Origin: Thermaurantimonas sp046299575
GTDB lineage: Bacteria; Bacteroidota; Bacteroidia; Flavobacteriales; Schleiferiaceae
Reading direction: 5' to 3'
Length of the DNA: 64,000 nucleotides
Assembly: GCF_046299575.1 (NCBI RefSeq)
Contig: NZ_JBKBHX010000001.1
Coordinates: 434,001-498,000, forward strand
A program made the translations under genes and the position numbers. The number at the start of each line of letters is the position of its first letter. The first letter of the stretch is position 1. Shown here in pieces: positions 8,410 to 16,764 of the stretch. The notes below the pieces were generated by a model. That model worked only from the letters and a program-made list of their open reading frames with translations, was not told the DNA's origin and searched no databases.

Positions 8410-11400
8410 ATGAGTAGTACTAAGCGAAGATTATCAACAGTTTTAGATGAAATTAACATTGGATTTGCCAGAGTAGCAGAGTTTCTGGCTACAAAAGATA
8501 TTCATGTCGATAACCCAAATGCTAAAATTACAGAAGAGGTATATCAATTACTTATCTCTAAGTTTAGTCAAGATTTATCTCAAAAGAAAAAATCAGAGTC
8601 AAAAGTTCAGCAGTTAAAAGAAGATATTGAAGCCATGCGCCTCGAGCGCGAATCACATTTACAAAAGCAACAGACTTCTGATGCAACAACTCACAAAATT
8701 AAGACTGAAGTTCCAAAAATCGAGGGTCCAAAAACCATTGGAAAAATTGAACTTGCTACAGAAAAATCTAAAAAAGCTGAGCCTGTAAAAGTAAAAGTAG
8801 AATCAGAACCAGAAACTGATGTAAAACACAGAGAAAATACAGCAGTAGAAAGTACACAAATACCAGCAGAAAAAGTTGAAACACTTACACCATCTGTTGT
8901 AGAAAAGCCTACTGAAGTTAGTTCTATCATCAGCTCAACAGAATCTGAAGCACAAATCATAAAAGAAAAACAAGAATTAGTCGAAAAAGAAACACCGAAA
9001 ATTAAAATAACTATTGTAGGAAAATTAGAGGATGTAGATAATGTAGAGAAAGAATCAACTGAGAAAAAAATTAGTCAACCTGAAGAGCGTATTGAAGAAA
9101 TAAGCCAATCAAAGAAAACTTCGACTTTAGAATCTAAGACAGTAGTAGAAAAAATTAATAAAGAGGAAGAAGAAACAACTTCTTCGGCAGAAAGTAAACC
9201 ATCAGATACTACAGTAACACATAAGATAGAAACGAAATTTGAAAAGATTGAAGGCCCAAAGCTTACAGGCGAAAAAATCGACCTCTCTAAATTTGAGAAG
9301 AAAAAGGAAAAAGATAAGCCAAAAAAAGTAATAGCTACCAATCCACAAGGTCAGATAATTGATAAAGAAGACAAAAAAACAAAAAAGAGAAAACGCATTG
9401 TAAAAGATAAAGTAGATCAAGATAAAATTTCTACTCAGAGCACACAAACAGGTCAACCCCAATCTGACAAGAAAAAATTCGATAAACAGGTTGATAGAAA
9501 AGATAAAAATCTCAAATTCCAGAAAAAAGAGCCCGTTGAATCCGTAGAGCTGAGCGATGAAGAAATTTCAAAGCAAATAAAGGAAACACTCGAGAAGCTT
9601 ACGAGCAACAAAAAGGCTAAACTCAATAAGATTAAAAAACTTAAGCGAGATGAGCGCCGTGAAATGATGGCTCTCAACGAACTTCAAGCTGAAGAAGAAA
9701 GTAGAACTCTTAAGGTTACAGAATTCGTCACTGTGGGTGAAGTGGCAAACATGATGAACGTTCCAGTTACGAAAGTGATTGCCACCTGTATGTCGCTTGG
9801 ATTAATGGTTACAATGAATCAACGACTCGATGCAGAAACGTTAAGCATCGTTGCCGACGAATTTGGATACAAAGTGCAGTTTGTCGATGCAGAGATGAGC
9901 ACCGAAGAGCTCATCGAAGATGAAGAAGACGATGAAGCAGATCTTGTTAAGCGGCCTCCTATCGTAACAGTAATGGGTCACGTGGACCACGGTAAAACAT
10001 CGCTGCTCGACTACATCCGAAAAACAAACGTAATTGCTGGTGAAGCAGGAGGTATAACTCAGCATATCGGAGCCTACTCAGTAGAAATGCCTGATGGGCA
10101 ACACATTACCTTCCTCGACACCCCTGGTCACGAAGCATTTACTGCAATGAGAGCGCGCGGTGCTAAAATTACAGATGTAGCTATCATTGTAATTGCTGCC
10201 GATGACAATGTGATGCCACAAACCAAAGAAGCCATAGCACACGCACAAGCCGCAGGAGTTCCCATCGTTTTTGCTATCAATAAAATTGATAAACCCAACG
10301 CCAACCCTGAAAAAATCAAAGAACAACTGGCCAATATGAATCTTTTGGTCGAAGATTGGGGTGGTAAAATTCAAAGCCAAGAAATCTCTGCTAAAACCGG
10401 CCAGGGCGTTAACGAGTTGCTCGAAAAAGTATTGCTTGAAGCTGAATTACTCGACTTGAAAGCTAATCCGAATCGAAGAGCAACTGGTACGGTAATAGAA
10501 GCCTCTCTTGATAAAGGAAGAGGCTATGTAAGCACAGTATTAGTACAAAACGGTACGCTCAAAGTGGGAGACATAGTACTTGCCGGTCAGTATGCTGGTA
10601 AAGTGCGCGCCCTGCTCGATGAAAGAGGCAAAAACATTAAATCTGCAGGCCCTTCAATGCCAGCCGCTATGCTCGGACTCGATGGCGCACCAGCCGCTGG
10701 CGACAAGTTTGTAGTAATGGCTGATGAAAAAGAGGCAAAACAACTTGCTAACAAGCGCCAGCAGCTTCAAAGAGAGCTTTCAGCTCGTGCTCACAGAAAG
10801 ATCACTCTCGAAGAAATCGGAAGACGCCTTGCGCTCGGCGACTTTAAGGAATTGAACATCATTCTCAAGTGCGACGTTGATGGCTCTGTAGAAGCTCTCT
10901 CTGATGCGCTCTCAAAACTTTCTACAGAAAAAATCCAGGTGCGCATACTTCACAAAGGTGTCGGACAGATAACAGAATCAGACGTACTTCTTGCAGCTGC
11001 CTCCGATGCCATCGTAATCGGCTTCAACGTACGTCCATCAGCCAATGCTCGTAAAATCGCCGAAAGAGATCAGGTGGAGATTCGCCACTACTCCATCATT
11101 TATGACGCAATTGACGATGTTAAAGCTGCAATGGAGGGTATGCTTGCCCCTGAAACGAAAGAAATGATCATTGCTAACGCCGAGGTGCGTGAGACATTCA
11201 AAATTTCAAAAGTAGGCACCATTGCAGGTTGTATGGTATTAGACGGAACCATCAAGCGAGGTTGCAAAGTACGTGTCATAAGAGATGGAGTGGTAGTTTA
11301 CACAGGCGAACTTGCTTCTCTGAAGAGATTTAAAGACGATGTTAAAGAAGTTTCAAAAGGCTACGAATGTGGTCTTAGCATTAAGAATTTCAACGACATA

Positions 11401-11457
11401 AAAGTAGGAGACATCCTTGAAGCTTACGAAGAAACGCTCGTAAAACAAAAGATTTAA
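8410..11457 (+). CDS. infB: Translation initiation factor IF-2
   Basis: A 1015-residue IF-2. Residues 1-80 form a small folded region; about 85-420 is a Lys/Glu-rich low-complexity linker; the IF2_N-like segment lies near 435-485 (VTVGEVANMMNVPVTKVIATC). The GTPase domain starts near 517 with GHVDHGKTSLLD, DTPGHEAF and NKIDKP, followed by domains II to IV. It recruits fMet-tRNA and drives subunit joining. The linker carries two copies of a THKI...IEGPK...G.KI.L motif (residues ~91-115 and ~266-292). It is the third gene of the rimP operon; the following epimerase gene starts 7 bp later, so co-transcription is likely. Confidence 0.96.
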   Translation: MSSTKRRLSTVLDEINIGFARVAEFLATKDIHVDNPNAKITEEVYQLLISKFSQDLSQKKKSESKVQQLKEDIEAMRLERESHLQKQQTSDATTHKIKTEVPKIEGPKTIGKIELATEKSKKAEPVKVKVESEPETDVKHRENTAVESTQIPAEKVETLTPSVVEKPTEVSSIISSTESEAQIIKEKQELVEKETPKIKITIVGKLEDVDNVEKESTEKKISQPEERIEEISQSKKTSTLESKTVVEKINKEEEETTSSAESKPSDTTVTHKIETKFEKIEGPKLTGEKIDLSKFEKKKEKDKPKKVIATNPQGQIIDKEDKKTKKRKRIVKDKVDQDKISTQSTQTGQPQSDKKKFDKQVDRKDKNLKFQKKEPVESVELSDEEISKQIKETLEKLTSNKKAKLNKIKKLKRDERREMMALNELQAEEESRTLKVTEFVTVGEVANMMNVPVTKVIATCMSLGLMVTMNQRLDAETLSIVADEFGYKVQFVDAEMSTEELIEDEEDDEADLVKRPPIVTVMGHVDHGKTSLLDYIRKTNVIAGEAGGITQHIGAYSVEMPDGQHITFLDTPGHEAFTAMRARGAKITDVAIIVIAADDNVMPQTKEAIAHAQAAGVPIVFAINKIDKPNANPEKIKEQLANMNLLVEDWGGKIQSQEISAKTGQGVNELLEKVLLEAELLDLKANPNRRATGTVIEASLDKGRGYVSTVLVQNGTLKVGDIVLAGQYAGKVRALLDERGKNIKSAGPSMPAAMLGLDGAPAAGDKFVVMADEKEAKQLANKRQQLQRELSARAHRKITLEEIGRRLALGDFKELNIILKCDVDGSVEALSDALSKLSTEKIQVRILHKGVGQITESDVLLAAASDAIVIGFNVRPSANARKIAERDQVEIRHYSIIYDAIDDVKAAMEGMLAPETKEMIIANAEVRETFKISKVGTIAGCMVLDGTIKRGCKVRVIRDGVVVYTGELASLKRFKDDVKEVSKGYECGLSIKNFNDIKVGDILEAYEETLVKQKI

Positions 11458-11464
11458 TCAAACA

Positions 11465-12481
11465 GTGAAAGCGCTCGTGACAGGTGGTACAGGACTTGTC
11501 GGTTCCCACCTGTGTTTTCATTTGCTTCAAAAAGGTTATAAAGTTAAAGCGCTCTATAGACGAGAAGAAAGAAAAGCTCTAACCAATAAAGTTTTTACTT
11601 ATTATGACTCCACAAACACTCTTTTTTCGGATATTGAATGGGTAAAAGGAGATTTACTTTACACTCATGATGTTGAAGAAGCCATTAGAGGTGTTAACAT
11701 AGTGTTTCACACAGCGGCTATGGTCTCTTTTGATCCCGATGATGCCGAAAAAATTATTCGTTACAATGAAGATATTACCAATAATCTCGTAAACGTATTA
11801 AAAGAAAAACTCGAGCAAGTATCCTTAATCCATTGCAGTTCAATAGCAGCATTAGGAAAGCCAACAAATTATACTGGACTCATCAATGAAAACATTCAAT
11901 GGACCGACAGTCCTAACAATTCACCTTATGCCATAAGTAAGTTTTTATCGGAATTGGTTGTGTGGAGGGCTGTGGAAGAAGGGCTCAACATAGGTATTGT
12001 AAATCCGGGCATCATCATTGGTCCTGGCTTTTGGACTGAAGGAAGCGGTAAACTTTTTACCACATATCTAAAAGGTTTCCCCTTCTACACCGAAGGAGTA
12101 AATGGTTTTGTCGATGTAAATGACGTGGCAAAAGCTATGATATTAATCGCTGAAAATACATTATTCAGCGAAAGATTTATTTTGGTGGAAAATAATTATT
12201 CGTACAAAGAAATATTTAATCTTATTTGTGACGCATTAAGCAAGAAAAGACCTAACATTAAAATTGGAGAAATTGCCTCAGAAATTTTCTGGCGCTTTGA
12301 ATTTTTAAGAAGTAAAATCACTGGAGCCAAACCACTTATTACGAAGGAAACTGCTAAAAGTGCTGTGAATCGAACATTATACGATGGTACAAAAATTCTG
12401 AAAAAAACTAACTTCCAATACACTCCGTTAGCACAGAGCATACCTATTTATGCCAAACTCTTGAAAAAGGAAGTGAGCTAA
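11465..12481 (+). CDS. NAD-dependent epimerase/dehydratase family protein
   Basis: A 338-residue extended SDR protein. The Rossmann glycine motif TGGTGLVGSHL is at the N-terminus and the catalytic YxxxK is in SPYAISKFLSE (about residues 156-160). Substrate is unknown; the fold covers sugar-nucleotide epimerases, dihydroflavonol reductase-like enzymes and steroid-type reductases, and the NPGIIIGPG segment resembles the last two more than UDP-sugar epimerases. It begins with GTG at 11465 so that the Rossmann strand (KALVTGG) is at the extreme N-terminus. It lies 7 bp after infB, probably read from the same transcript. Confidence 0.82.
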   Translation: MKALVTGGTGLVGSHLCFHLLQKGYKVKALYRREERKALTNKVFTYYDSTNTLFSDIEWVKGDLLYTHDVEEAIRGVNIVFHTAAMVSFDPDDAEKIIRYNEDITNNLVNVLKEKLEQVSLIHCSSIAALGKPTNYTGLINENIQWTDSPNNSPYAISKFLSELVVWRAVEEGLNIGIVNPGIIIGPGFWTEGSGKLFTTYLKGFPFYTEGVNGFVDVNDVAKAMILIAENTLFSERFILVENNYSYKEIFNLICDALSKKRPNIKIGEIASEIFWRFEFLRSKITGAKPLITKETAKSAVNRTLYDGTKILKKTNFQYTPLAQSIPIYAKLLKKEVS

Positions 12482-12507
12482 CTACACATATGAGCGTATA
12501 TGTGTAG
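12482..12507. promoter_or_regulatory. Hyphenated palindrome at the threonine dehydrogenase promoter
   Basis: CTACACATAT (12482-12491) and ATATGTGTAG (12498-12507) are perfect 10-bp inverted repeats around a 6-bp spacer. The right arm runs into the -7 box TAGGTTTG (12505-12512). It starts right after the stop codon of the upstream gene. It could be an operator for a dimeric regulator of the downstream gene, or a terminator-like hairpin; no U-tract follows, which favours the operator. Confidence 0.5.
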
Positions 12508-12512
12508 GTTTG
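12505..12512 (+). promoter_or_regulatory. -7 promoter box (TAGGTTTG) of the threonine dehydrogenase gene
   Basis: TAGGTTTG fits TAnnTTTG. A start of transcription near 12518 would lie after the ATG at 12514 and before the ATG at 12535, which favours the second as the true start codon. Confidence 0.5.
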
Positions 12513-12534
12513 CATGCGGGAAAACAACAAGCCA

Positions 12535-13476
12535 ATGGAAAAAATTTTGATCTTAGGTGCAGCTGGTCAGGTTGGTATTGACTTAACTGAAAAATTAGTT
12601 GAAATATTTGGACCTGAAAATGTAATTGCCTCAGACATTAAAATACCTGAAAATCCAAAATGTAAATTCTTGCAGCTTGATGCTTTAGATAAAAAAGCCA
12701 TTAAAGAAGTAATCACAAAAGAAAAAATTACCACTGTTTATCATCTTGTTGCTATGCTTTCTGCCACAGGCGAAAAAAATCCACTACTTGCCTGGAAGCT
12801 CAATATGGATACTCTTTTTACAATTTTGGAATTCGCAAAAGAGGGTCACATTAAAAAGATTTTTTGGCCGAGCAGCATTGCAGTATTTGGCCCGACAACA
12901 CCAAAAATCAATACGCCCCAATCGACTATAATTGAACCTACTACAATTTATGGCATTAGCAAGTATGCAGGGGAGTTATTGTGCCAATGGTATTATCAAA
13001 AGCATAATATTGATGTTCGATCTGTCCGATATCCTGGCTTGATAAGCTGGAAAGCTGAACCAGGCGGGGGCACCACGGATTATGCGGTAGAAATCTTTTA
13101 TGAAGCTTTAAAAAACAAGTCTTACACCTGTTTTCTTAAAGAAGACACCCGCTTGCCCATGATGTACATGGACGACGCAATTGAAGCGACCATTCAACTA
13201 ATGTCAGCTGATGCTGAAACGATCAAAACCCGAACATCATACAATGTTTCTGCTTTCGATTTTACACCTTCTGAATTAGCCGCTTTAATAAAAAAACATA
13301 TACCAGATTTTCAAATTCATTATTTACCAGATTTCAGACAGAATATTGCCGATAGCTGGCCCCATTCTATTGACGATACTCAAGCACGACAAGACTGGAA
13401 CTGGAAACCCCGTTTTACCTTAGAAAACATGGTTTCAGAAATGCTGTCTAAATTATCCATTAAACTGAAGGTATAA
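12535..13476 (+). CDS. L-threonine 3-dehydrogenase, SDR (UDP-galactose epimerase-like) type
   Basis: A 313-residue SDR enzyme. It has GAAGQVGIDL (NAD site), YGISKYAGELL with the catalytic Tyr/Lys, and the stretch RYPGLISWKAEPGGGTTDYA that is characteristic of the short-chain L-threonine dehydrogenases first studied in psychrophilic Flavobacterium/Cytophaga relatives. The reaction is L-threonine + NAD to 2-amino-3-oxobutyrate, feeding glycine formation by a CoA ligase that is not in this window. The start at 12535 (MEKILILGAAG) was chosen over the ATG at 12514 because the promoter box lies between the previous gene and 12512 and because the Rossmann strand begins at once. Own promoter and palindrome upstream suggest separate regulation. 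Confidence 0.88.
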   Translation: MEKILILGAAGQVGIDLTEKLVEIFGPENVIASDIKIPENPKCKFLQLDALDKKAIKEVITKEKITTVYHLVAMLSATGEKNPLLAWKLNMDTLFTILEFAKEGHIKKIFWPSSIAVFGPTTPKINTPQSTIIEPTTIYGISKYAGELLCQWYYQKHNIDVRSVRYPGLISWKAEPGGGTTDYAVEIFYEALKNKSYTCFLKEDTRLPMMYMDDAIEATIQLMSADAETIKTRTSYNVSAFDFTPSELAALIKKHIPDFQIHYLPDFRQNIADSWPHSIDDTQARQDWNWKPRFTLENMVSEMLSKLSIKLKV

Positions 13477-13647
13477 TTCTACTTAAATCGGAATATTTGA
13501 CAGAATAACCCGAAAAACAACACATAAAGTAGGTCATTTTTTCAGTTTTTTCAATAAAATTTAATATAAAACTGGCAAAAATTCATAAAAACAGCTCAGG
13601 TATAAAGATTGGAAAGTAAAGTATAGTCTAACTAAAACCTCAAAGCC

Positions 13648-14091
13648 ATGAGCACACTGATGAAAAGACCAGCAATGGGATTTGGAATGATCCCTTCAAT
13701 TCTGGATGAAATCTTCAACGACGATTTCTTCAGAATTCCTGTAGCTTTTCCGAAAGCTCCCGCTTATCCTGCGGTTAATATTAAAGAAAGCGATACAGAT
13801 TACAAAGTAGAGATGGCTGTTCCTGGCCTTAAAAAAGAAGATATAAAAGTAAATCTTGAAAAAGGTGTTCTTACTATTAGTTTTGAAAAGAAAGAAGAAC
13901 ACGAAGAAAAGGATAAATACACTCGCAGAGAGTTCGTATATCAATCTTTCAGCAGATCTTTCACTATACCTGAAGACGAAATCGATGTAGAAAAGATTAG
14001 AGGTGATTATAAGGATGGTATCTTAAACATCACTTTGCCTAAAAAAGCAAAAGCCGAAGTTTCAACATCCAGAATGATTGAAATTAAATAA
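13648..14091 (+). CDS. Small heat-shock protein (Hsp20/alpha-crystallin family)
   Basis: A 147-residue protein with a central alpha-crystallin domain (about 40-135) including the hallmark AVPGLKKEDIKVNLEKGVLT and GDYKDGILNITLPK (G-x-L near the end of the domain) and a short C-terminal tail with an SRMIEIK end. Hsp20 proteins are ATP-independent holdases that keep unfolding proteins soluble in the cytoplasm. It stands alone: 171 bp separate it from the previous gene and a strong terminator follows at 14108. I do not see a clear TAnnTTTG box in front, so the promoter may use another sigma factor. Confidence 0.95.
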   Translation: MSTLMKRPAMGFGMIPSILDEIFNDDFFRIPVAFPKAPAYPAVNIKESDTDYKVEMAVPGLKKEDIKVNLEKGVLTISFEKKEEHEEKDKYTRREFVYQSFSRSFTIPEDEIDVEKIRGDYKDGILNITLPKKAKAEVSTSRMIEIK

Positions 14092-14107
14092 GGGATTCAA
14101 TAATAAA

Positions 14108-14135
14108 AAAGCCGGCCAATGGCCGGCTTTATTTT
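14108..14135. terminator. Bidirectional intrinsic terminator
   Basis: AAAGCCGGCC and GGCCGGCTTT form a perfect 10-bp stem around the loop AAT (14108-14130), followed by a T-rich tract on the plus strand and preceded by A-rich sequence. It lies between the convergent hsp20 and ompA-like genes and can stop both. Confidence 0.88.
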
Positions 14136-14146
14136 TATCCTTATTT

Positions 14147-15550
14147 TTATTGAATAATGAATTCAACTCTTCTATTGATATTTAAGAGTCTTGGTGATAG
14201 AGGTTGAGATTTTCCTGCTGATTCAGCTGATAAGCGAGATCTATCGATGCCAAAATTCTTTACAAGATACTCAATAGCAGCTTCAGCTCTTCTCTGTCCA
14301 AGACGTCTGTTATACTCCTCCCCACCAGTTTTATCGGTGTGACCTACAACTGTTAGTTTCATATTCGGATTTGCATTCAACAGTCTAGCAATGACTGCCA
14401 TTCTATCGGCATTAGCAGAAGTAACTACCGCTGAATTTGTAGCAAAGTAAATCTGAGGTATAAAAGCATTACTTATGCTACCTCCAATACCAACACTGAT
14501 AGCTCGACCTCTCACATCTACTAAGGATCCTTTGGGTGTATTAGGTTCAAGATCACGAGAATCGGGTACCCCATCACCGTCTGAATCAAGTTCACGACCT
14601 CTGCTATCTACTTTAGCTCCTTTTGGAGTAAATGGATCCTCATCTAAATGATCAGGAATTCCGTCACCATCAATGTCAAGAGCTCGTCCCGCACCATCAA
14701 CCACAGCCCCTTTAGCAGTATTAGGTTCTTTATCAAACATATTGGGTACTCCGTCACCATCGTCATCTTTTGTAATCTTATCCATATCTCTGCGCACTGA
14801 TGCAGCAAAATCATATATGTCAGACATCGCGGAGCGATACACTACAGATTCTTTCTTACCAGCCTTAGTTCCAAAATTGTATGTAGCGCCTACTGAGGTG
14901 AATATTACTTGATCATTGGTTGATCCATATACAGTACCGTCGATTAGGTCTGAATTAAAGAAAAAACCTTTAACCCCTGCATCAAAATCCCAAGTATTAG
15001 AAAGTTTGTACTTGTAGATAAAACCTACAGGTACTGCTACAGCTTGTCTCCAATTAAAACCGGATGTGTATTTAAATGGTTGGTTGTTTTTGAATACATC
15101 GAAGTCATAAATAGTAAAACCATAACCAACAGAACCTATAAATGCGTGTCTTGTCGGACGAACCTCACCCATTCTGAAAGCATTCACAAAATTTATAGAA
15201 GCATTGATTTCAGGTATAATTACGGAGCCAATAAAGTGAAGTCCTGGTACATTCCCTGATTGAGAACCAGGAGTTCCAGTAATTCTACCAGCGGTTAATG
15301 CTGCTTGGATACCAAAAAAAGGATTAATAAATTTTGTGATATGACCATAACCAGCAGCAGTAAATCCTCCACGAGCATTGGACCTAGTATATTGATCACG
15401 ACCTTGTTGAAAGCTTTTTAAATCACCCAACATATATGTGTGACCTATTCCACCTCCTATTGACCATGTTCTGTACTCATCCAAATAATTCGATTGACTG
15501 AAAACATGTAAGGTAAGTAGAGTGAAGCCAAGGAGTGAAACTTTTTTCAT
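14147..15550 (-). CDS. OmpA-family outer-membrane protein with TSP3 calcium repeats
   Basis: A 467-residue exported protein. A signal peptide (1-18, ending HVFSQ) is followed by an N-terminal beta-barrel (about 25-230), then three Asp/Gly-rich thrombospondin type-3 repeats (DDDGDGVPNMFDKEPNT, DIDGDGIPDHLDEDPFT, DSDGDGVPDSRDLEPNT), and a C-terminal OmpA peptidoglycan-binding domain (about 365-467, VVGHTDKTGGEEYNRRLGQR). It should tether the outer membrane to the cell wall; the TSP3 repeats probably bind calcium. It is abundant and typical in Bacteroidota. It has its own -7 box at 15570-15577 and shares a terminator with hsp20. Confidence 0.93.
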   Translation of the reverse strand: MKKVSLLGFTLLTLHVFSQSNYLDEYRTWSIGGGIGHTYMLGDLKSFQQGRDQYTRSNARGGFTAAGYGHITKFINPFFGIQAALTAGRITGTPGSQSGNVPGLHFIGSVIIPEINASINFVNAFRMGEVRPTRHAFIGSVGYGFTIYDFDVFKNNQPFKYTSGFNWRQAVAVPVGFIYKYKLSNTWDFDAGVKGFFFNSDLIDGTVYGSTNDQVIFTSVGATYNFGTKAGKKESVVYRSAMSDIYDFAASVRRDMDKITKDDDGDGVPNMFDKEPNTAKGAVVDGAGRALDIDGDGIPDHLDEDPFTPKGAKVDSRGRELDSDGDGVPDSRDLEPNTPKGSLVDVRGRAISVGIGGSISNAFIPQIYFATNSAVVTSANADRMAVIARLLNANPNMKLTVVGHTDKTGGEEYNRRLGQRRAEAAIEYLVKNFGIDRSRLSAESAGKSQPLSPRLLNINRRVEFIIQ

Positions 15551-15569
15551 ACTATATTTATTTATGTGG

Positions 15570-15577
15570 CAAATTTA
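15570..15577 (-). promoter_or_regulatory. -7 promoter box of the ompA-like gene
   Basis: CAAATTTA on the plus strand reads TAAATTTG on the minus strand, matching TAnnTTTG, 20 bp before the ATG at 15550. No good TTTG is seen at the expected -33 distance. Confidence 0.5.
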
Positions 15578-15755
15578 TAGATACATTTATTAATTAAAGC
15601 ATAAAAGGAAAATTTTTAAATCATTAAATTTCAGTTTAAATTATTTATCTTTTTGTCTTCCAATACTTTACAAAATTTATTAATTCTTACAACTTACTGA
15701 ATTGCTTAAAAAATTATCTAAAAGTTACCACATTTTTTTTAAAAAATAGGACATT

Positions 15756-16757
15756 TTACAAAATAGTGTTACAGAGCATATAAAGTGTCCGAGCTCCTAC
15801 GTTTTGATTCCAATCGGTTGTGTAATGCACTCCGACTTCATTTAGATCAGCTCCAATGATGTTTTTACCTGAATTTTTTATGTTTTCTAATAAATATTGA
15901 ACTTCTTCGAATTCTAATCCGCCTGGAACAGGAGTACCGGTATTTGGACACAGTTTAGGATCTAATCCATCGATGTCAAATGAAATATATACCTTTTCTG
16001 GTAAACTGTCAATAATTGAATGACTGATCGCATCCCAACTCTCACCTCTGTATTTTCTCTTTTGCATTTCGAAACTAAAGAATATTTCCGCTCTTGTACC
16101 AAGACTCTTAGCGAATTCTAATTCTTCATCACAATAGTCCCGAATCCCCACCTGAACGACCTTTGAAACCTGTGAAAGCTGCATAAAATTATAGCTGATA
16201 GACGCATGTGAATACGTAAATCCTTCGTATGCCTTTCGAAAATCCATATGGGCATCTATCTGAAGCACACCAAAGGACTCATGCTTTTTTGCTAATGCTC
16301 GAAGATATCCCAATGGTGTGCTGTGATCGCCACCAAGAAGAATTACCTTTTTACCCAGTTCTAAAAAATGAGTTGCCTGATCTTGTACCCACTTATTCAT
16401 TTCTTCACAAGCAGCATCTACAGCTTTGAAAAAGGCATGGTCGGGCGTTTCGTAAGCAATATTTTCGAGATAGTTTACCACTTTCTCTCGCCAAAAGGAG
16501 CTTTTTTCATAGATTTCAATTGAGGGCTCTGGCATATAAATTCCTTTTCTCCATGCTCCCGGATTCAATGGATGGTACAGATCAACCTGTTTTGATGCCT
16601 CTTTTATTGCAGCGGGTGCATCAGCTGTACCTTCGCCGTAACTTACCGTTACTTGCCATGGAACCGGTAAAATGATGAGCTCAGCATCTTGTTCATCAAA
16701 AGGAAGCCCGAAAATGCCGTCGTGAAGAGCAGGCCCGTTGGGATCGAATTCTACCAT
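15756..16757 (-). CDS. Ureohydrolase (arginase/agmatinase/formimidoylglutamase family)
   Basis: A 333-residue protein with all binuclear manganese ligands of the arginase family: His in GGDHSTPLG, Asp-x-His-x-Asp in DAHMDFR and Asp-x-Asp in SFDIDGLDP, plus the GTPVPGGL segment. It hydrolyses a guanidino or formimino group to urea or formamide. Which substrate (arginine, agmatine or formimidoylglutamate) is not decidable by eye. No histidine- or polyamine-pathway gene is next to it. It is 7 bp downstream of the lamin-tail protein gene and likely shares its transcript. Confidence 0.85.
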   Translation of the reverse strand: MVEFDPNGPALHDGIFGLPFDEQDAELIILPVPWQVTVSYGEGTADAPAAIKEASKQVDLYHPLNPGAWRKGIYMPEPSIEIYEKSSFWREKVVNYLENIAYETPDHAFFKAVDAACEEMNKWVQDQATHFLELGKKVILLGGDHSTPLGYLRALAKKHESFGVLQIDAHMDFRKAYEGFTYSHASISYNFMQLSQVSKVVQVGIRDYCDEELEFAKSLGTRAEIFFSFEMQKRKYRGESWDAISHSIIDSLPEKVYISFDIDGLDPKLCPNTGTPVPGGLEFEEVQYLLENIKNSGKNIIGADLNEVGVHYTTDWNQNVGARTLYMLCNTIL

Positions 16758-16764
16758 TTTAGTA

